Of a stretch of 64,000 nt of DNA, positions 28,916 to 38,015 are shown piece after piece. Below the pieces are notes generated by a model. The model saw nothing but the letters and a program-made list of their open reading frames with translations, made no database searches and was not told the DNA's origin. This stretch comes from Kriegella sp963975415 (GTDB lineage Bacteria > Bacteroidota > Bacteroidia > Flavobacteriales > Flavobacteriaceae), in assembly GCF_963975415.1 (NCBI RefSeq), contig NZ_CAXBGN010000004.1:618341-682340 (forward strand), given 5' to 3'. Within the stretch, counting starts at the first letter, position 1. Each line of letters begins with the position of its first letter. A program made the translations under genes and the position numbers.

Positions 28916-29337
28916 TGAATAATGATGTTATCTATATCAAAGATATTAAAATAGCTTTCATATCCAACAAATATGAGAGATATAATTTATATTTCGAACA
29001 TAAAAACACCCATAATTAAATCTTATTTAAGCAATATTAAAAACTAGAAAGAACACTGTTTTCGCAGTGAAAAGAGCGGTTTTAAAAGCATCAAACCCCT
29101 CATTGTGTTTGTATGAATTTCGTTAAAGAACACACCTTTTCTGTTGATAATCGTCGCCAAAATATGGAACAAGATCAATTCAAAGGAGCCAAAAAGTTGA
29201 CCAACATACCGTTTTAACCATTGTTATTTTACACTTAGTTTTAATGCAAATTTAAGTACGATACAACGATACCGAACTTTACCACTTCTCTATCGGAATC
29301 TACATGGCAAGGTTGAACAAGAAAATAGACCTATCAG
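28916..29337. other. Non-coding region upstream of the ROK regulator
   Basis: There is no supported gene in these 422 bases. Two small features are visible: a TCATAT / ATATGA inverted repeat at 28958-28976, about 45 bases upstream of the ROK start and a plausible autoregulatory operator, and a CACTG / CAGTG stem at 29054-29069 followed on the minus strand by TTCTTTC. The stem may be a weak terminator for the cytochrome gene further upstream. Both are short and could be chance. Confidence 0.35.
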
Positions 29338-31230
29338 TTAATTCTTATTATAAGCCGTAAATTCTGAAGTATCGGTCAGTGTCTCCATAAAAGCAACAAT
29401 ATCTTGAATTTCTTGTTTAGACAAATCCAATGGTGAATCGGGCAGGGTTTGATTTTCAACCTCCAACCCCATACCTGCACCACCACCTAAATTATAAAAC
29501 ATTAAAACATCTTCTAAAGTATCGAATAAGCCGTTATGCATATAGGGCGCTGTTAATGCTATATTTCTAACCGAAACTGTTTTGAAGGAATTTTTAAAAT
29601 AAGGATGATTATCAATGCTCAGACCATTACCCATACGCCCCACATCTGTATCTAGCTTTGGATTAATCGAATCAAACCCCTGTGTAATGCCTAAAACCTC
29701 CGATTCTGAATCCATATAAAAAGGAGGAATGGTCCCATTGAATATTGGCGCAAAATGACAACTACCACAGGCTCCCTTCCCCATAAACAAGTTGAAACCC
29801 CGTTTGGCATTCTCAGGGTACTCATTGGTCTCGTTTCGCACATATTTATCAAACGGGCTATTGAAAGACTTTAATGAGTTTACATACGCTGCAATGGCGT
29901 TACCTATAGAACGCTCATTGATATCCTCTTCAACAATACCCCCATAAGCTTCCTTAAACAACTTTAAATAAGTAGGGTTCTTATTGAGTTTATTTATAAT
30001 AATATCAAAATTGGTATTAAATTCTAAATCATCATCAATAACGTGTGTAACTTGTTTTTCAAGATTAAACTCTCGCATGTCCCAGAAGTAGCGCGTGGAA
30101 TAGCCTGCATTTATTATGGATGGTGAATTTCTTGCCGTAAAAAAACCCTCTCGATTCGATATGCTTTTAGGTAAGCCATCGGCAAAACCCATGCTCGGAT
30201 TATGGCAGCTTAAACAAGACATCTCATTGTCATTTGAAAGTTGTGGATCTTCAAATAACAACTTACCCAATTGAATTGTTTTTGGGTTATCTAAGGGTAG
30301 GTAAACTAACTCCGAATAAAAATCGGAATTCAGAAAATTACTATCGAAAATATTTTTTGCCTGATAGTTTTGCGCATGTTTTTTATAGGGTTCAAGCTTG
30401 ATGCCGTTTAAATTCTGAAACTCCAACAATTCTTTATACAAGGGGTTGACTACTTCTTTTAAAAACACCAGTCTATCAAAATCATTGAAATCGGTACGGG
30501 CTTTTAATAATCTTTTACCCTTTTTAAAGAGTGCTAAAATGGACTCGAATTTAGTTTTGGCTTCAGGAGAAATACCTTTTTTAAAATATAAAAACGTAGT
30601 TTCCATACTCTGAAGACTCACGTAACTTTCTTTCAAAGCATTTACAGAGCCCGGTGTATCAAAACCTGTGACACCCAACGTAAAAACTCTGACTATGCCC
30701 GATCGAATACACTCAATAATCTGGCTCGTCTTCAAATGTATTGGCAAATGTATTTTTGCTACAAAATCAACACGTTTTTTCAATCCATCCGCCAATACTT
30801 TTATGTACTGTAAATTTTCTTCGGATGCCGTTTCAAAAACAGCTTCGTCTAATGCTTGTAAGCCACAAGGTTCAATAATATTGCCCGCTTCAAAATACTC
30901 ACTCACTTTAGGCAAAGGGGCACCATTGATATATGCCCCATTATAAGTTGTTTGGTAATAATCAAAAATAAACTCGATTTTCTTATAAACCAATCTAGTT
31001 TTCTCCACCTGTTTTTTCAACTCCAGTTCGTTGGAAAAAGTTGACCTATTGGCAAGGGCCGCTAATAAATCAACTTCATTCTGGAAGTTATAAAAATCGG
31101 TTACATATAATGCGGCCACTTTTTCCGGAATAGTATCGGATGAATACCGTATGGTTGTCTTTTTACCGGACAACATAAAAAAACAAATAAAAATTGACCC
31201 TATTAAAATGCTTGTCTTTTTCATTTGCAA
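29338..31230 (-). CDS. Di-haem cytochrome c peroxidase-like protein with helical N-terminal domain
   Basis: A 630-residue exported haem protein. The C-terminal half is the bacterial cytochrome c peroxidase / MauG fold with two haem motifs, CLSCH (339-343) and CGSCH (488-492), plus conserved SPSIINAGYSTRYFWD and TAPYMHNGLFDTLEDVL. Residues 30-300 form a helical domain with a GAYINGAPLPKV motif; it is extra relative to classical peroxidases (about 330 residues) but recurs in Bacteroidota homologues. Family members reduce hydrogen peroxide or oxidise other substrates in the periplasm. It lies downstream of the phosphatase gene on the same strand, with a 113-base gap. The N-terminal part gives no functional hint. 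Confidence 0.85.
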   Translation of the reverse strand: MQMKKTSILIGSIFICFFMLSGKKTTIRYSSDTIPEKVAALYVTDFYNFQNEVDLLAALANRSTFSNELELKKQVEKTRLVYKKIEFIFDYYQTTYNGAYINGAPLPKVSEYFEAGNIIEPCGLQALDEAVFETASEENLQYIKVLADGLKKRVDFVAKIHLPIHLKTSQIIECIRSGIVRVFTLGVTGFDTPGSVNALKESYVSLQSMETTFLYFKKGISPEAKTKFESILALFKKGKRLLKARTDFNDFDRLVFLKEVVNPLYKELLEFQNLNGIKLEPYKKHAQNYQAKNIFDSNFLNSDFYSELVYLPLDNPKTIQLGKLLFEDPQLSNDNEMSCLSCHNPSMGFADGLPKSISNREGFFTARNSPSIINAGYSTRYFWDMREFNLEKQVTHVIDDDLEFNTNFDIIINKLNKNPTYLKLFKEAYGGIVEEDINERSIGNAIAAYVNSLKSFNSPFDKYVRNETNEYPENAKRGFNLFMGKGACGSCHFAPIFNGTIPPFYMDSESEVLGITQGFDSINPKLDTDVGRMGNGLSIDNHPYFKNSFKTVSVRNIALTAPYMHNGLFDTLEDVLMFYNLGGGAGMGLEVENQTLPDSPLDLSKQEIQDIVAFMETLTDTSEFTAYNKN

Positions 31231-31343
31231 CTAGAGCTCTTTATCATTTCCGGGGTTATATTATCGCTCTGGATTTACCTTGTTCGAAGAACTTCTTTAA
31301 ACAGGATAGCACCTAACCCTCACCGTACATCTAATTAGTCAAA

Positions 31344-33017
31344 TTATTCTATCATAACGGGTTCGGTATACTTTCTTTTATTCGTAGTGATTTCAACAAC
31401 ATAGGTCCCTTTTGGCATTTTGCTCACGTCGATAGTTTCCTTTCTGCTTTTTTTCACCGATTTGCCAATGTTGTTGTATATCTTGACTTTCTTGAGCCTT
31501 TCATTATCATTAACTTTAATTTTAAGCAAGTCACTATCGGAAACATACAAAAGCGCTCCACTTTTTTGAATGGATTTATCTGCATAGGCCTTTGGGGCTG
31601 CTATACCTGCTTTGTTGATGGTAAAATAATCATCAATCTTATCATTTTCCCTTATAAACTTTACCGTCAGGTTTTGCCCTCCCATTCCATCATCTCCAAC
31701 CTCCATAACGCAAGACCCCAGCTTGTTCAAAGACACAGACATGGCTTGGTGGTTTAGGTCTCCACCAGATATTTTACCGGCAGACCCTGTAGTTATGTAT
31801 ACGGCCCCTTCTGTAGCTACATCAGTTTTTTTGTATGCGCCATCTTTATCTGCTTTACCATCGCCATTTCCTGTTGCCCCAACGGTATGCCCTCCCTTGG
31901 TAATTTCATCCGCGTTAAAAGTATTGGCAAATCCGTAATGTCCGTTTAAGAAATAAGAACGCTCATAAGAATGGCTATGGCCGTTTAAAATAACGTCGAC
32001 ACCGTTAGCTTCCATCATAGGCATAAAGTTTTTTCTCATTTCAATAAGTCGATCCTCAGTATCAGAGTCATGGGAACCTTTGGTGTAAACCGGATGATGA
32101 AATAAGGTCACAATCCAATCTTGTGTGGTGTTTTGAATATCGGTTTGTGTCCAGTTGTACATAGCGCCTCCAACTTCACGACCTGAATGATGAGAATCTA
32201 ATATTATAAAGTGAATGTTGGCATAATCAAAAGAATAATAGGCTTCGGTTCCCGATGCAGTTCCACCGGCTTGACCATCGGTCGGAAAAGTAAATATATC
32301 ATAATACGGGCCAGATTGTCTAGCGGAATCGGCGGTCTTACCGTCATGGTTTCCTATACAAGACCAGGCAACAGATTTTTTAAACATCTCGTCGTAAATA
32401 TCAAAAAAAGCATTTTGATACTCTATATCTGTTCCAGTACTATAGGCATTATCCCCCAAAAACAGCATCATATCTGTTTTGTCAGGGTTTATTGGAGCTT
32501 TGTCTACATAATCGTAATATGCATCCCGTACATCTCTTTGATTATCATTTGCCGTACCGGCATCACCTAAGATCCAAGCACGAACAAATTGTTTAGTACC
32601 TGCGGTCGGTGCCGTAATTACATACATATCACCAGAAGTACTTTCAGATAGTACCTCGGCTTTATTACCAATATTAAAATAATATTTTGTGTTTGGTTTC
32701 AACCCAGATAAAGCAACTTCGTGTTCCGTTGTTAAACTATTATTTGTTTCTTTCTTAGTCAATGCGCCAATCTGGGTACCATAATGAACAACAGATTCGG
32801 TCGCAGTATCTGTTCTCCATCTTACAACAACACTAGTTGGCGTACCACTTTGTAAATAAGGGCCTCTTTCTACAACTACAGAAGGTGAGTTCTGCTTAAG
32901 ACCAATACTGTTAGATTCGGCAATAGCATTGATATTGGAACCCCCTAGAACTGAGGATTGCGAAAATGAATATGCCGCAAACAGCATTATTAACATTTGG
33001 GTACTTCTTCTAATCAT
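31344..33017 (-). CDS. Purple-acid-phosphatase-like metallophosphoesterase with T9SS signal
   Basis: A 557-residue secreted phosphoesterase. After the signal peptide comes a fibronectin-III-like domain (about 45-137), then a calcineurin-like domain with the dinuclear metal motifs GDAG (151-154), GDNAY (188-192), GNHD (222-225), LFHHPVYTKGSHD and NGHSHSYERS, the order and spacing of purple acid phosphatases. The last about 75 residues (LKKVKIYNNIGKSVKKSRKE to GTYVVEITTNKRKY) are a type A type-IX-secretion sorting domain, so it is surface-exposed or released. The upstream TPR gene overlaps it by four bases, indicating coupling. Phosphate release from organic esters is the likely role. Confidence 0.9.
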   Translation of the reverse strand: MIRRSTQMLIMLFAAYSFSQSSVLGGSNINAIAESNSIGLKQNSPSVVVERGPYLQSGTPTSVVVRWRTDTATESVVHYGTQIGALTKKETNNSLTTEHEVALSGLKPNTKYYFNIGNKAEVLSESTSGDMYVITAPTAGTKQFVRAWILGDAGTANDNQRDVRDAYYDYVDKAPINPDKTDMMLFLGDNAYSTGTDIEYQNAFFDIYDEMFKKSVAWSCIGNHDGKTADSARQSGPYYDIFTFPTDGQAGGTASGTEAYYSFDYANIHFIILDSHHSGREVGGAMYNWTQTDIQNTTQDWIVTLFHHPVYTKGSHDSDTEDRLIEMRKNFMPMMEANGVDVILNGHSHSYERSYFLNGHYGFANTFNADEITKGGHTVGATGNGDGKADKDGAYKKTDVATEGAVYITTGSAGKISGGDLNHQAMSVSLNKLGSCVMEVGDDGMGGQNLTVKFIRENDKIDDYFTINKAGIAAPKAYADKSIQKSGALLYVSDSDLLKIKVNDNERLKKVKIYNNIGKSVKKSRKETIDVSKMPKGTYVVEITTNKRKYTEPVMIE

Positions 33018-33883
33018 AATTTCTGGTTGTTTAAGCTTTCTAATCTTGTTATTCGATCTTTTAATTTTATTATCGAGTTCATATTTTTAAACCTACTGTC
33101 TAATTGCTCAAGAGCGCTTGTAGCCAATTTTAGTGATATGTTGGCTTCTTCAGGTCTATTTACTTTTGCCAAATACGCTGCTTTCTTATAATACCAAAAC
33201 TCTTTTCTTTTATATTCAAGAATAAAATAATTGTATTGTTCCAATGCTTTTTCAATTTGATTAGACTCTTTTAAATAGTCTAATTTCTTAAGTTGAAGCG
33301 ATAAGGTATTTGGACCAACTTGGTTTAAACCAGCCTCAATCGCATTTAAGGCTCCCCTATAGTTTTCATTGTTCTCGGCAAGTATAATTTCAGCATACTC
33401 CAATACATCTTCCGGCCGAACATCGATCATGTTATTCATGACATAGCTGTATGCTTCTAAAGACTTTTGATATGCTTCTAATTTGAACAATATCTGGGCC
33501 TCCAGTTTCTTAGCCCTTACGTCAACGCTATCTAATTCTAAATAAGTTAGGATACTTGTTGAGGCATTGGAGTAGTCTTCTGCTAAATAGTTAACCTCGG
33601 CAATTCTATATTGCAACTCTTTATTCGTATTTCCCAAAGATTTGGATTTCAAATAATCTTCAAGGGCTTTATTGTATTCAATATGCTGTTGATATAAGAA
33701 TCCTCTTTGGAAGTATAACTCAAAGTTATCTGGATTTTGTGATATTTCCTGCGTTTTTTTTATGATTCGCAGCGTTAAATCTCCGTGAGCAAACATATGC
33801 CCCGATAGTAATAAAAAAGAAATTATAAGTAGTTTTCTATTGATTACGCAACTAGTTAGATTTTGTAGCGGTATTTTAATCAT
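33014..33883 (-). CDS. Exported TPR-repeat protein
   Basis: A 289-residue protein with an N-terminal hydrophobic signal (LLIISFLLLSGHMFAHG) and then mostly helical repeats of TPR type (for example FELYFQRGFLYQQHIEYNKALEDYLKSK-like units at about 50-80, 85-115, 120-150). Such proteins act as periplasmic scaffolds and have no catalytic residues. Its stop overlaps the start of the downstream phosphatase by four bases, so the two are translationally coupled. A specific partner cannot be named. Confidence 0.8.
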   Translation of the reverse strand: MIKIPLQNLTSCVINRKLLIISFLLLSGHMFAHGDLTLRIIKKTQEISQNPDNFELYFQRGFLYQQHIEYNKALEDYLKSKSLGNTNKELQYRIAEVNYLAEDYSNASTSILTYLELDSVDVRAKKLEAQILFKLEAYQKSLEAYSYVMNNMIDVRPEDVLEYAEIILAENNENYRGALNAIEAGLNQVGPNTLSLQLKKLDYLKESNQIEKALEQYNYFILEYKRKEFWYYKKAAYLAKVNRPEEANISLKLATSALEQLDSRFKNMNSIIKLKDRITRLESLNNQKL

Positions 33884-34046
33884 TGAAAATGATACTTTCC
33901 CATAAAAACAAATGTACTTATTATAACAGTAAATGGATTCTACTCAAAACTTAAAAAAATGATAAAATATACAGGATGTTTTTGTGAAACTTCCAAAAAC
34001 AAATACTACTCATTAATACCAGAATCTAATGGTTTAACAAGCCTTA

Positions 34047-34058
34047 CACTCCGGAGTG
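34047..34058. repeat. 12-base perfect palindrome downstream of the sialidase-like gene
   Basis: CACTCCGGAGTG is fully self-complementary, ten bases past the stop of the sialidase-like gene (34069, minus strand), within a 185-base gap before the TPR gene. It may form part of a transcript end structure. No T-run follows. Confidence 0.3.
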
Positions 34059-34068
34059 AAATTACATG

Positions 34069-35253
34069 TTACTTTCTTAATTCTTCTATTGGAATAATCG
34101 CTAGTTCACCGCTATTGTTGTTCCAACTTTCTCTCCGTGTTTTTCCGGCATCCCTACCTACTTTCCCCCCATCATTTGAATAGCCGACATATAGTTTACC
34201 TTTAAGTTCGTATGCATGTGGATAAGACAATGCCGCTTTTGGATGCGATTCTCCCGGACCATCTTCAAATACAGCGTTTCTAATGATGTATAGTTTTGAA
34301 AAAAGCATTTTATTTGGCTCGCTCACTGCGATAGTCAACGGATTTCGTCCTCTTTCAACACCCTTATACATTGTACCAATTGCATAATATTCCCCTGTAC
34401 TTAATTGCCCTGAGTATACTTTTGATGAAACCATGGGCAAATTGCTTTCTTTAAGTTCTGCCCAAGTTCTTCCGTAATCTTCACTTTTTGACGCAAGGGC
34501 TTTGTATTTCCCGCCCCAACGCGAAATATTAATTATAGATCTACCATCGATCATCAAAGTACTTTCTCCCCACACGTCGGTTTGTTTCATTGGAATAACT
34601 ACCACATTCCATTCCATGAAATTATCACCATTGCTAATGGCTACTGCTGGAGGATTTTTGCCCGCCCCCGTTGAATTGACCTGAATTCCTGCCATTATCC
34701 AATTGCCATCATCCATCTTTACAGGTTCTTCCAGTGGCCAAAAATTATTACGACAAACTATGCCCTTGTCTATCCATTTGTCCTTTCTTTTTTTAAACAA
34801 AAAAGCCCGCATTCTAAGATTCTTCATCGTGCCATCGTATTCGCCATGAAAAGCCCACAACTTGCCTTTAGTTTTAAGAAACTCTCCATGGCTAACAGCA
34901 ACTTTGCTTCCGCCCCCTATTCTTTTTACAGCGCCCCATGTTTTTCCCCCGTCTTCACTTACCCTATAGTTTGCTTCTTCGGTGACCGTATTTTCTCCAT
35001 TCTTGTTATGGCCAAACGATGCATAAATTTTGTCTTCATACCACATAATGGCCACACCATGCAAAAAACGATAACCGTCTTTATAAAACTCATAAGGCTT
35101 AATTACTGAAAACTCAACATTTTCTAATACCGGAATCTCCTCTTTTGATGGAAATGGAACATTTTCATCCCATAAAACAAATGGCTTAGTTTCTTGGGCA
35201 TTTACATTAAAATAAAAAAAACAGCAAACGATTATGATTAAAAGCTTCTTCAC
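34069..35253 (-). CDS. Sialidase-fold (BNR/Asp-box) exported protein
   Basis: A 394-residue protein with signal peptide (LLIIIVCCFFYFNVNAQE). Two Asp-box motifs of the six-bladed sialidase propeller are visible, SEDGGKTWG near residue 105 and SEDYGRTWAEL near 265, with YEDKIYASFGHN and YAIGTMYKGVERGRNPL between blades. The Arg residues in GVERGRNPL could belong to a sialidase-like triad, but I cannot confirm a complete catalytic set. It may be an exo-glycosidase such as a sialidase, a related lyase, or a non-catalytic BNR protein. It is separate from the HEAT protein gene upstream by 44 bases on the same strand. Confidence 0.72.
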   Translation of the reverse strand: MKKLLIIIVCCFFYFNVNAQETKPFVLWDENVPFPSKEEIPVLENVEFSVIKPYEFYKDGYRFLHGVAIMWYEDKIYASFGHNKNGENTVTEEANYRVSEDGGKTWGAVKRIGGGSKVAVSHGEFLKTKGKLWAFHGEYDGTMKNLRMRAFLFKKRKDKWIDKGIVCRNNFWPLEEPVKMDDGNWIMAGIQVNSTGAGKNPPAVAISNGDNFMEWNVVVIPMKQTDVWGESTLMIDGRSIINISRWGGKYKALASKSEDYGRTWAELKESNLPMVSSKVYSGQLSTGEYYAIGTMYKGVERGRNPLTIAVSEPNKMLFSKLYIIRNAVFEDGPGESHPKAALSYPHAYELKGKLYVGYSNDGGKVGRDAGKTRRESWNNNSGELAIIPIEELRK

Positions 35254-35297
35254 CTTTTCTTAAAATTTACTTTTGAATATTCGACTTAAAACTCAAA

Positions 35298-36479
35298 TTA
35301 TTCATTCCCATTTTTCTTTAATAAAGCAAGAATTTGTGGGTCGGTAATATGTTCACTTTTTAAAAAAGCAGCAATACTATTTGAAATGAATGCATTTTCA
35401 GATTTTAGAAAAACCGCTATTTTAAAATACATTTCAGCGGTTAATTCTTGTTCCGCCAGCACTGTCAATGCTTTTTTAAATACCTGCCCGTTCAAACTTC
35501 CTAAATTTTCAACCAAGTGCATTTTAACGGACTCCTTTAAAGCATTACATTCCCCAATTTTGTCAATAACACGAATTTGAACATTATAATTTTCTTGTAT
35601 TAAAGCTTTCATCAACAACTGCTGAACATTAAGAGAATCAAGTTCAGTTTTATGTATAGCACTTAACGCCTTCTCCACGATGAGATAGTTCTCGCCCTTT
35701 ATTAAATCGAATACTTTTTCTTTAAGGTCGGACGTAAAGCCCACATGACCGTCAATATGTTCCAATGCCCAAATCTTATCCGCTTGAACGGGGCTTTCCA
35801 ATATTTTTAGTATCAACTCGGGCGAGATGTCCTGTATCGTAAGTTTTTGAACTTGATTTCTTGTAGTGCCGTGTATCAAATGCCATAGTTTAAAAGTGGT
35901 ATAGGCCGCCCCATCAATTACATAGGGAGCCAAATTCTGCGGAGTCGCAGCACTAATTGCATCAATGTCTCCCAAACCATGACTATTCGATTCAACGGTT
36001 AGTTGATTATAATTTATATCGGCCAGCGGAGTACGCTCCGTGGCCAAAATTTGATTTAGTTTCTCATACTCATCAACTGAAAATGGGTCATGGTCGGTCT
36101 TACTCAAAAACTCCCCTTCCGGCAGCTCGAAACCCAGATAGCGGCCCGTTATATTCCAAAATAAATTAATGGTCAACGGCCGGCATTTATTATCAAAACA
36201 AACAGGAGTAAATACTTCCCTATAAAAATAAATCGGGGTTGCATCTTTTGCTGAAACCTTGAATAAGGAATTACTTTCAGAAATAGCGTCGTTCATATCA
36301 ACCTGATACGCCTGTGTACTGTGCGGTTGCAACAAAATAGTCTGTGGCTGAAAATATTTTATGCTTTCGGCATTTGCAAAAGAAAGAGCGGCCAATACTG
36401 TAGCAATCTTTACATAGACCGTAGTACGTGTAAACCAATTGAATATGGCCGTTGATCTTATTTTTACCCAACGAAACAT
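35298..36479 (-). CDS. HEAT-repeat protein with possible FMN-binding-like motif
   Basis: A 393-residue protein of no family I recognise with certainty. The N-terminus has an apparent signal or anchor (VYVKIATVLAALSFANA). Residues about 85-200 include CFDNKCRPL, NITGRYLGFELPEGEF and DAISAATP (173-180). The last is similar to the SGAT motif where FMN is attached in RnfG/NqrC-type domains, though the expected Gly is Ala. Residues about 205-390 are repeating helices (ALSAIHKTELDSLNVQQLL, VIDKIGECNALKESV), consistent with HEAT repeats. It starts five bases after the stop of the FAD oxidoreductase gene, so they are surely co-transcribed, and an electron-transfer or scaffold partnership is plausible. 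The FMN idea is tentative. Confidence 0.6.
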   Translation of the reverse strand: MFRWVKIRSTAIFNWFTRTTVYVKIATVLAALSFANAESIKYFQPQTILLQPHSTQAYQVDMNDAISESNSLFKVSAKDATPIYFYREVFTPVCFDNKCRPLTINLFWNITGRYLGFELPEGEFLSKTDHDPFSVDEYEKLNQILATERTPLADINYNQLTVESNSHGLGDIDAISAATPQNLAPYVIDGAAYTTFKLWHLIHGTTRNQVQKLTIQDISPELILKILESPVQADKIWALEHIDGHVGFTSDLKEKVFDLIKGENYLIVEKALSAIHKTELDSLNVQQLLMKALIQENYNVQIRVIDKIGECNALKESVKMHLVENLGSLNGQVFKKALTVLAEQELTAEMYFKIAVFLKSENAFISNSIAAFLKSEHITDPQILALLKKNGNE

Positions 36480-36484
36480 ATGCT

Positions 36485-37855
36485 TTAGGTCGTTAAGGGT
36501 AAAATTCCACCATGGTTTCTTATTAATTTCTTTACTTCTTCAATAGGAACTTCATGAGGTGACACTCCTAGCTTATTTGCCAAAACTGCAGCCGCTGCGG
36601 CTGCCTGTGCCATACCCATGGCCGATGCTTGAACCCGTAGTGCAGAATTGGCCATTCGATCACTGCTTACACAGCGCCCTGCCACCAAAAAGTTTTTACT
36701 TTTTTTAGGTATAAGCGCTCGCAATGGAATGCTTGCCACCACATCTGGCTCTAAGAACACCTGATGAATTCCTTTCCCTTCGACATGAAGATCAATTGGA
36801 TAAAAAGAATTGGAAATAGCGTCTTCAAATACCTTTCCTTCAAGATAATCGTTTTGGGTCACTTTGTAGATACCATCAATTCTATACGTTTCCCGTACGG
36901 CAGTTTCTGTTTTCAAATCGAGGATTTTTAAATTTTCACATCCCGGAAACCCCCTTAACTTGCGTATTAAATTCAATAAGGTTGACCGACCATCGTTATT
37001 GGCTTTTGTATGGGATTCTGAAGTTGTAGAATCTGCCCCGGGAACATACACATATCCATAGGGTACAAATGTATTTTCAGCACTTGAGCTGGTCTGATTT
37101 TTAATCATATTCTGTCTCAGAACATGATGATATTCCTTGGGAATTTTTGTCAAATCGAGCGCATCATAGTCATACCCCCCTATTTGGAATATCAACGAAC
37201 CAGGCTGTGTTTCCGTCTCCCTTAGTACATCAAATCCGGCCATCGAAGCTATTAATGCATTGCCCGTACAATCAATTATTTGATTGCAGGTTATTTGCGT
37301 CGTAATTCCCTTGCCCGTGGTTTGAACCGCCCAATTTCCCTGCTTGAACTCCACACTGGTTGGAGTTTCATAATAGCGAATGTCAACACCTGCTTCGATA
37401 CATTTCTCTTCGGCAAGAAGTGTGTACAAAAACCCATTTACCGAAACTTGATGCTTCCAATGTCGGGCCGGAGGGATTGAAAAATCAGGTAATTCATCCC
37501 CATTTAGTTTTACACAGTCCGTCACAAGTTCCCAGCCTATTCCTCCAATAATCTGTTTGCCCCATGCGTGGAAAATACCCGGAAAGGTTACACCACCAGT
37601 GGTCGTTGTTCCTCCTAGTTGGCTACCACTTTCTATCAACATCGTTTTTGCCCCTGCTCTTCCAGCTTGAATAGCGGCAATGGTCCCCGCCGTACCCCCG
37701 CCTATTACCAGTATATCAGTTTCCATTGATTTCTCAACCACCTTATAGGGCTTCTTTAGCGTTTCTGCATTTAACATCGCCGGCGTCATTGCTCCGACCG
37801 AAGCAAGACCTAATGCTTTAAGAACGGACCTTCTTTCAAGTTTTCTCATTTTCAA
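36485..37855 (-). CDS. FAD-dependent oxidoreductase (FAD_oxidored type), exported
   Basis: A 456-residue flavoprotein. It has a twin-arginine-like start (MRKLERRSVLKALGLASVG), then a Rossmann FAD site ILVIGGGTAGTIAAIQAG (GGGTAG at 52-57), ESGSQLGGTTTTGGVTFPG, the second nucleotide-contact region IIDCTGNALIASMAGFD, and the C-terminal FLVAGRCVSSDRMANSALR segment with AMGMAQAAAAAAVLA. This matches the FAD-dependent oxidoreductase family common in Bacteroidota and Planctomycetes glycan loci, where substrates are mostly unknown. It is five bases upstream of the HEAT/FMN-like gene, which may be its redox or structural partner. Confidence 0.87.
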   Translation of the reverse strand: MKMRKLERRSVLKALGLASVGAMTPAMLNAETLKKPYKVVEKSMETDILVIGGGTAGTIAAIQAGRAGAKTMLIESGSQLGGTTTTGGVTFPGIFHAWGKQIIGGIGWELVTDCVKLNGDELPDFSIPPARHWKHQVSVNGFLYTLLAEEKCIEAGVDIRYYETPTSVEFKQGNWAVQTTGKGITTQITCNQIIDCTGNALIASMAGFDVLRETETQPGSLIFQIGGYDYDALDLTKIPKEYHHVLRQNMIKNQTSSSAENTFVPYGYVYVPGADSTTSESHTKANNDGRSTLLNLIRKLRGFPGCENLKILDLKTETAVRETYRIDGIYKVTQNDYLEGKVFEDAISNSFYPIDLHVEGKGIHQVFLEPDVVASIPLRALIPKKSKNFLVAGRCVSSDRMANSALRVQASAMGMAQAAAAAAVLANKLGVSPHEVPIEEVKKLIRNHGGILPLTT

Positions 37856-38015
37856 ATAAAATTAATTCATAATAGAACCTCTAAAATACTATTCCCGCTC
37901 CTCATCTTTCAAAACGTAGTATCTCAATACCGACATCTCAAAGAGTGCGATATGAAGACCCATGATAAAGTTGAACTATAGGCTATACTACACCTTTAAT
38001 ATCTAGAAACCTAAA

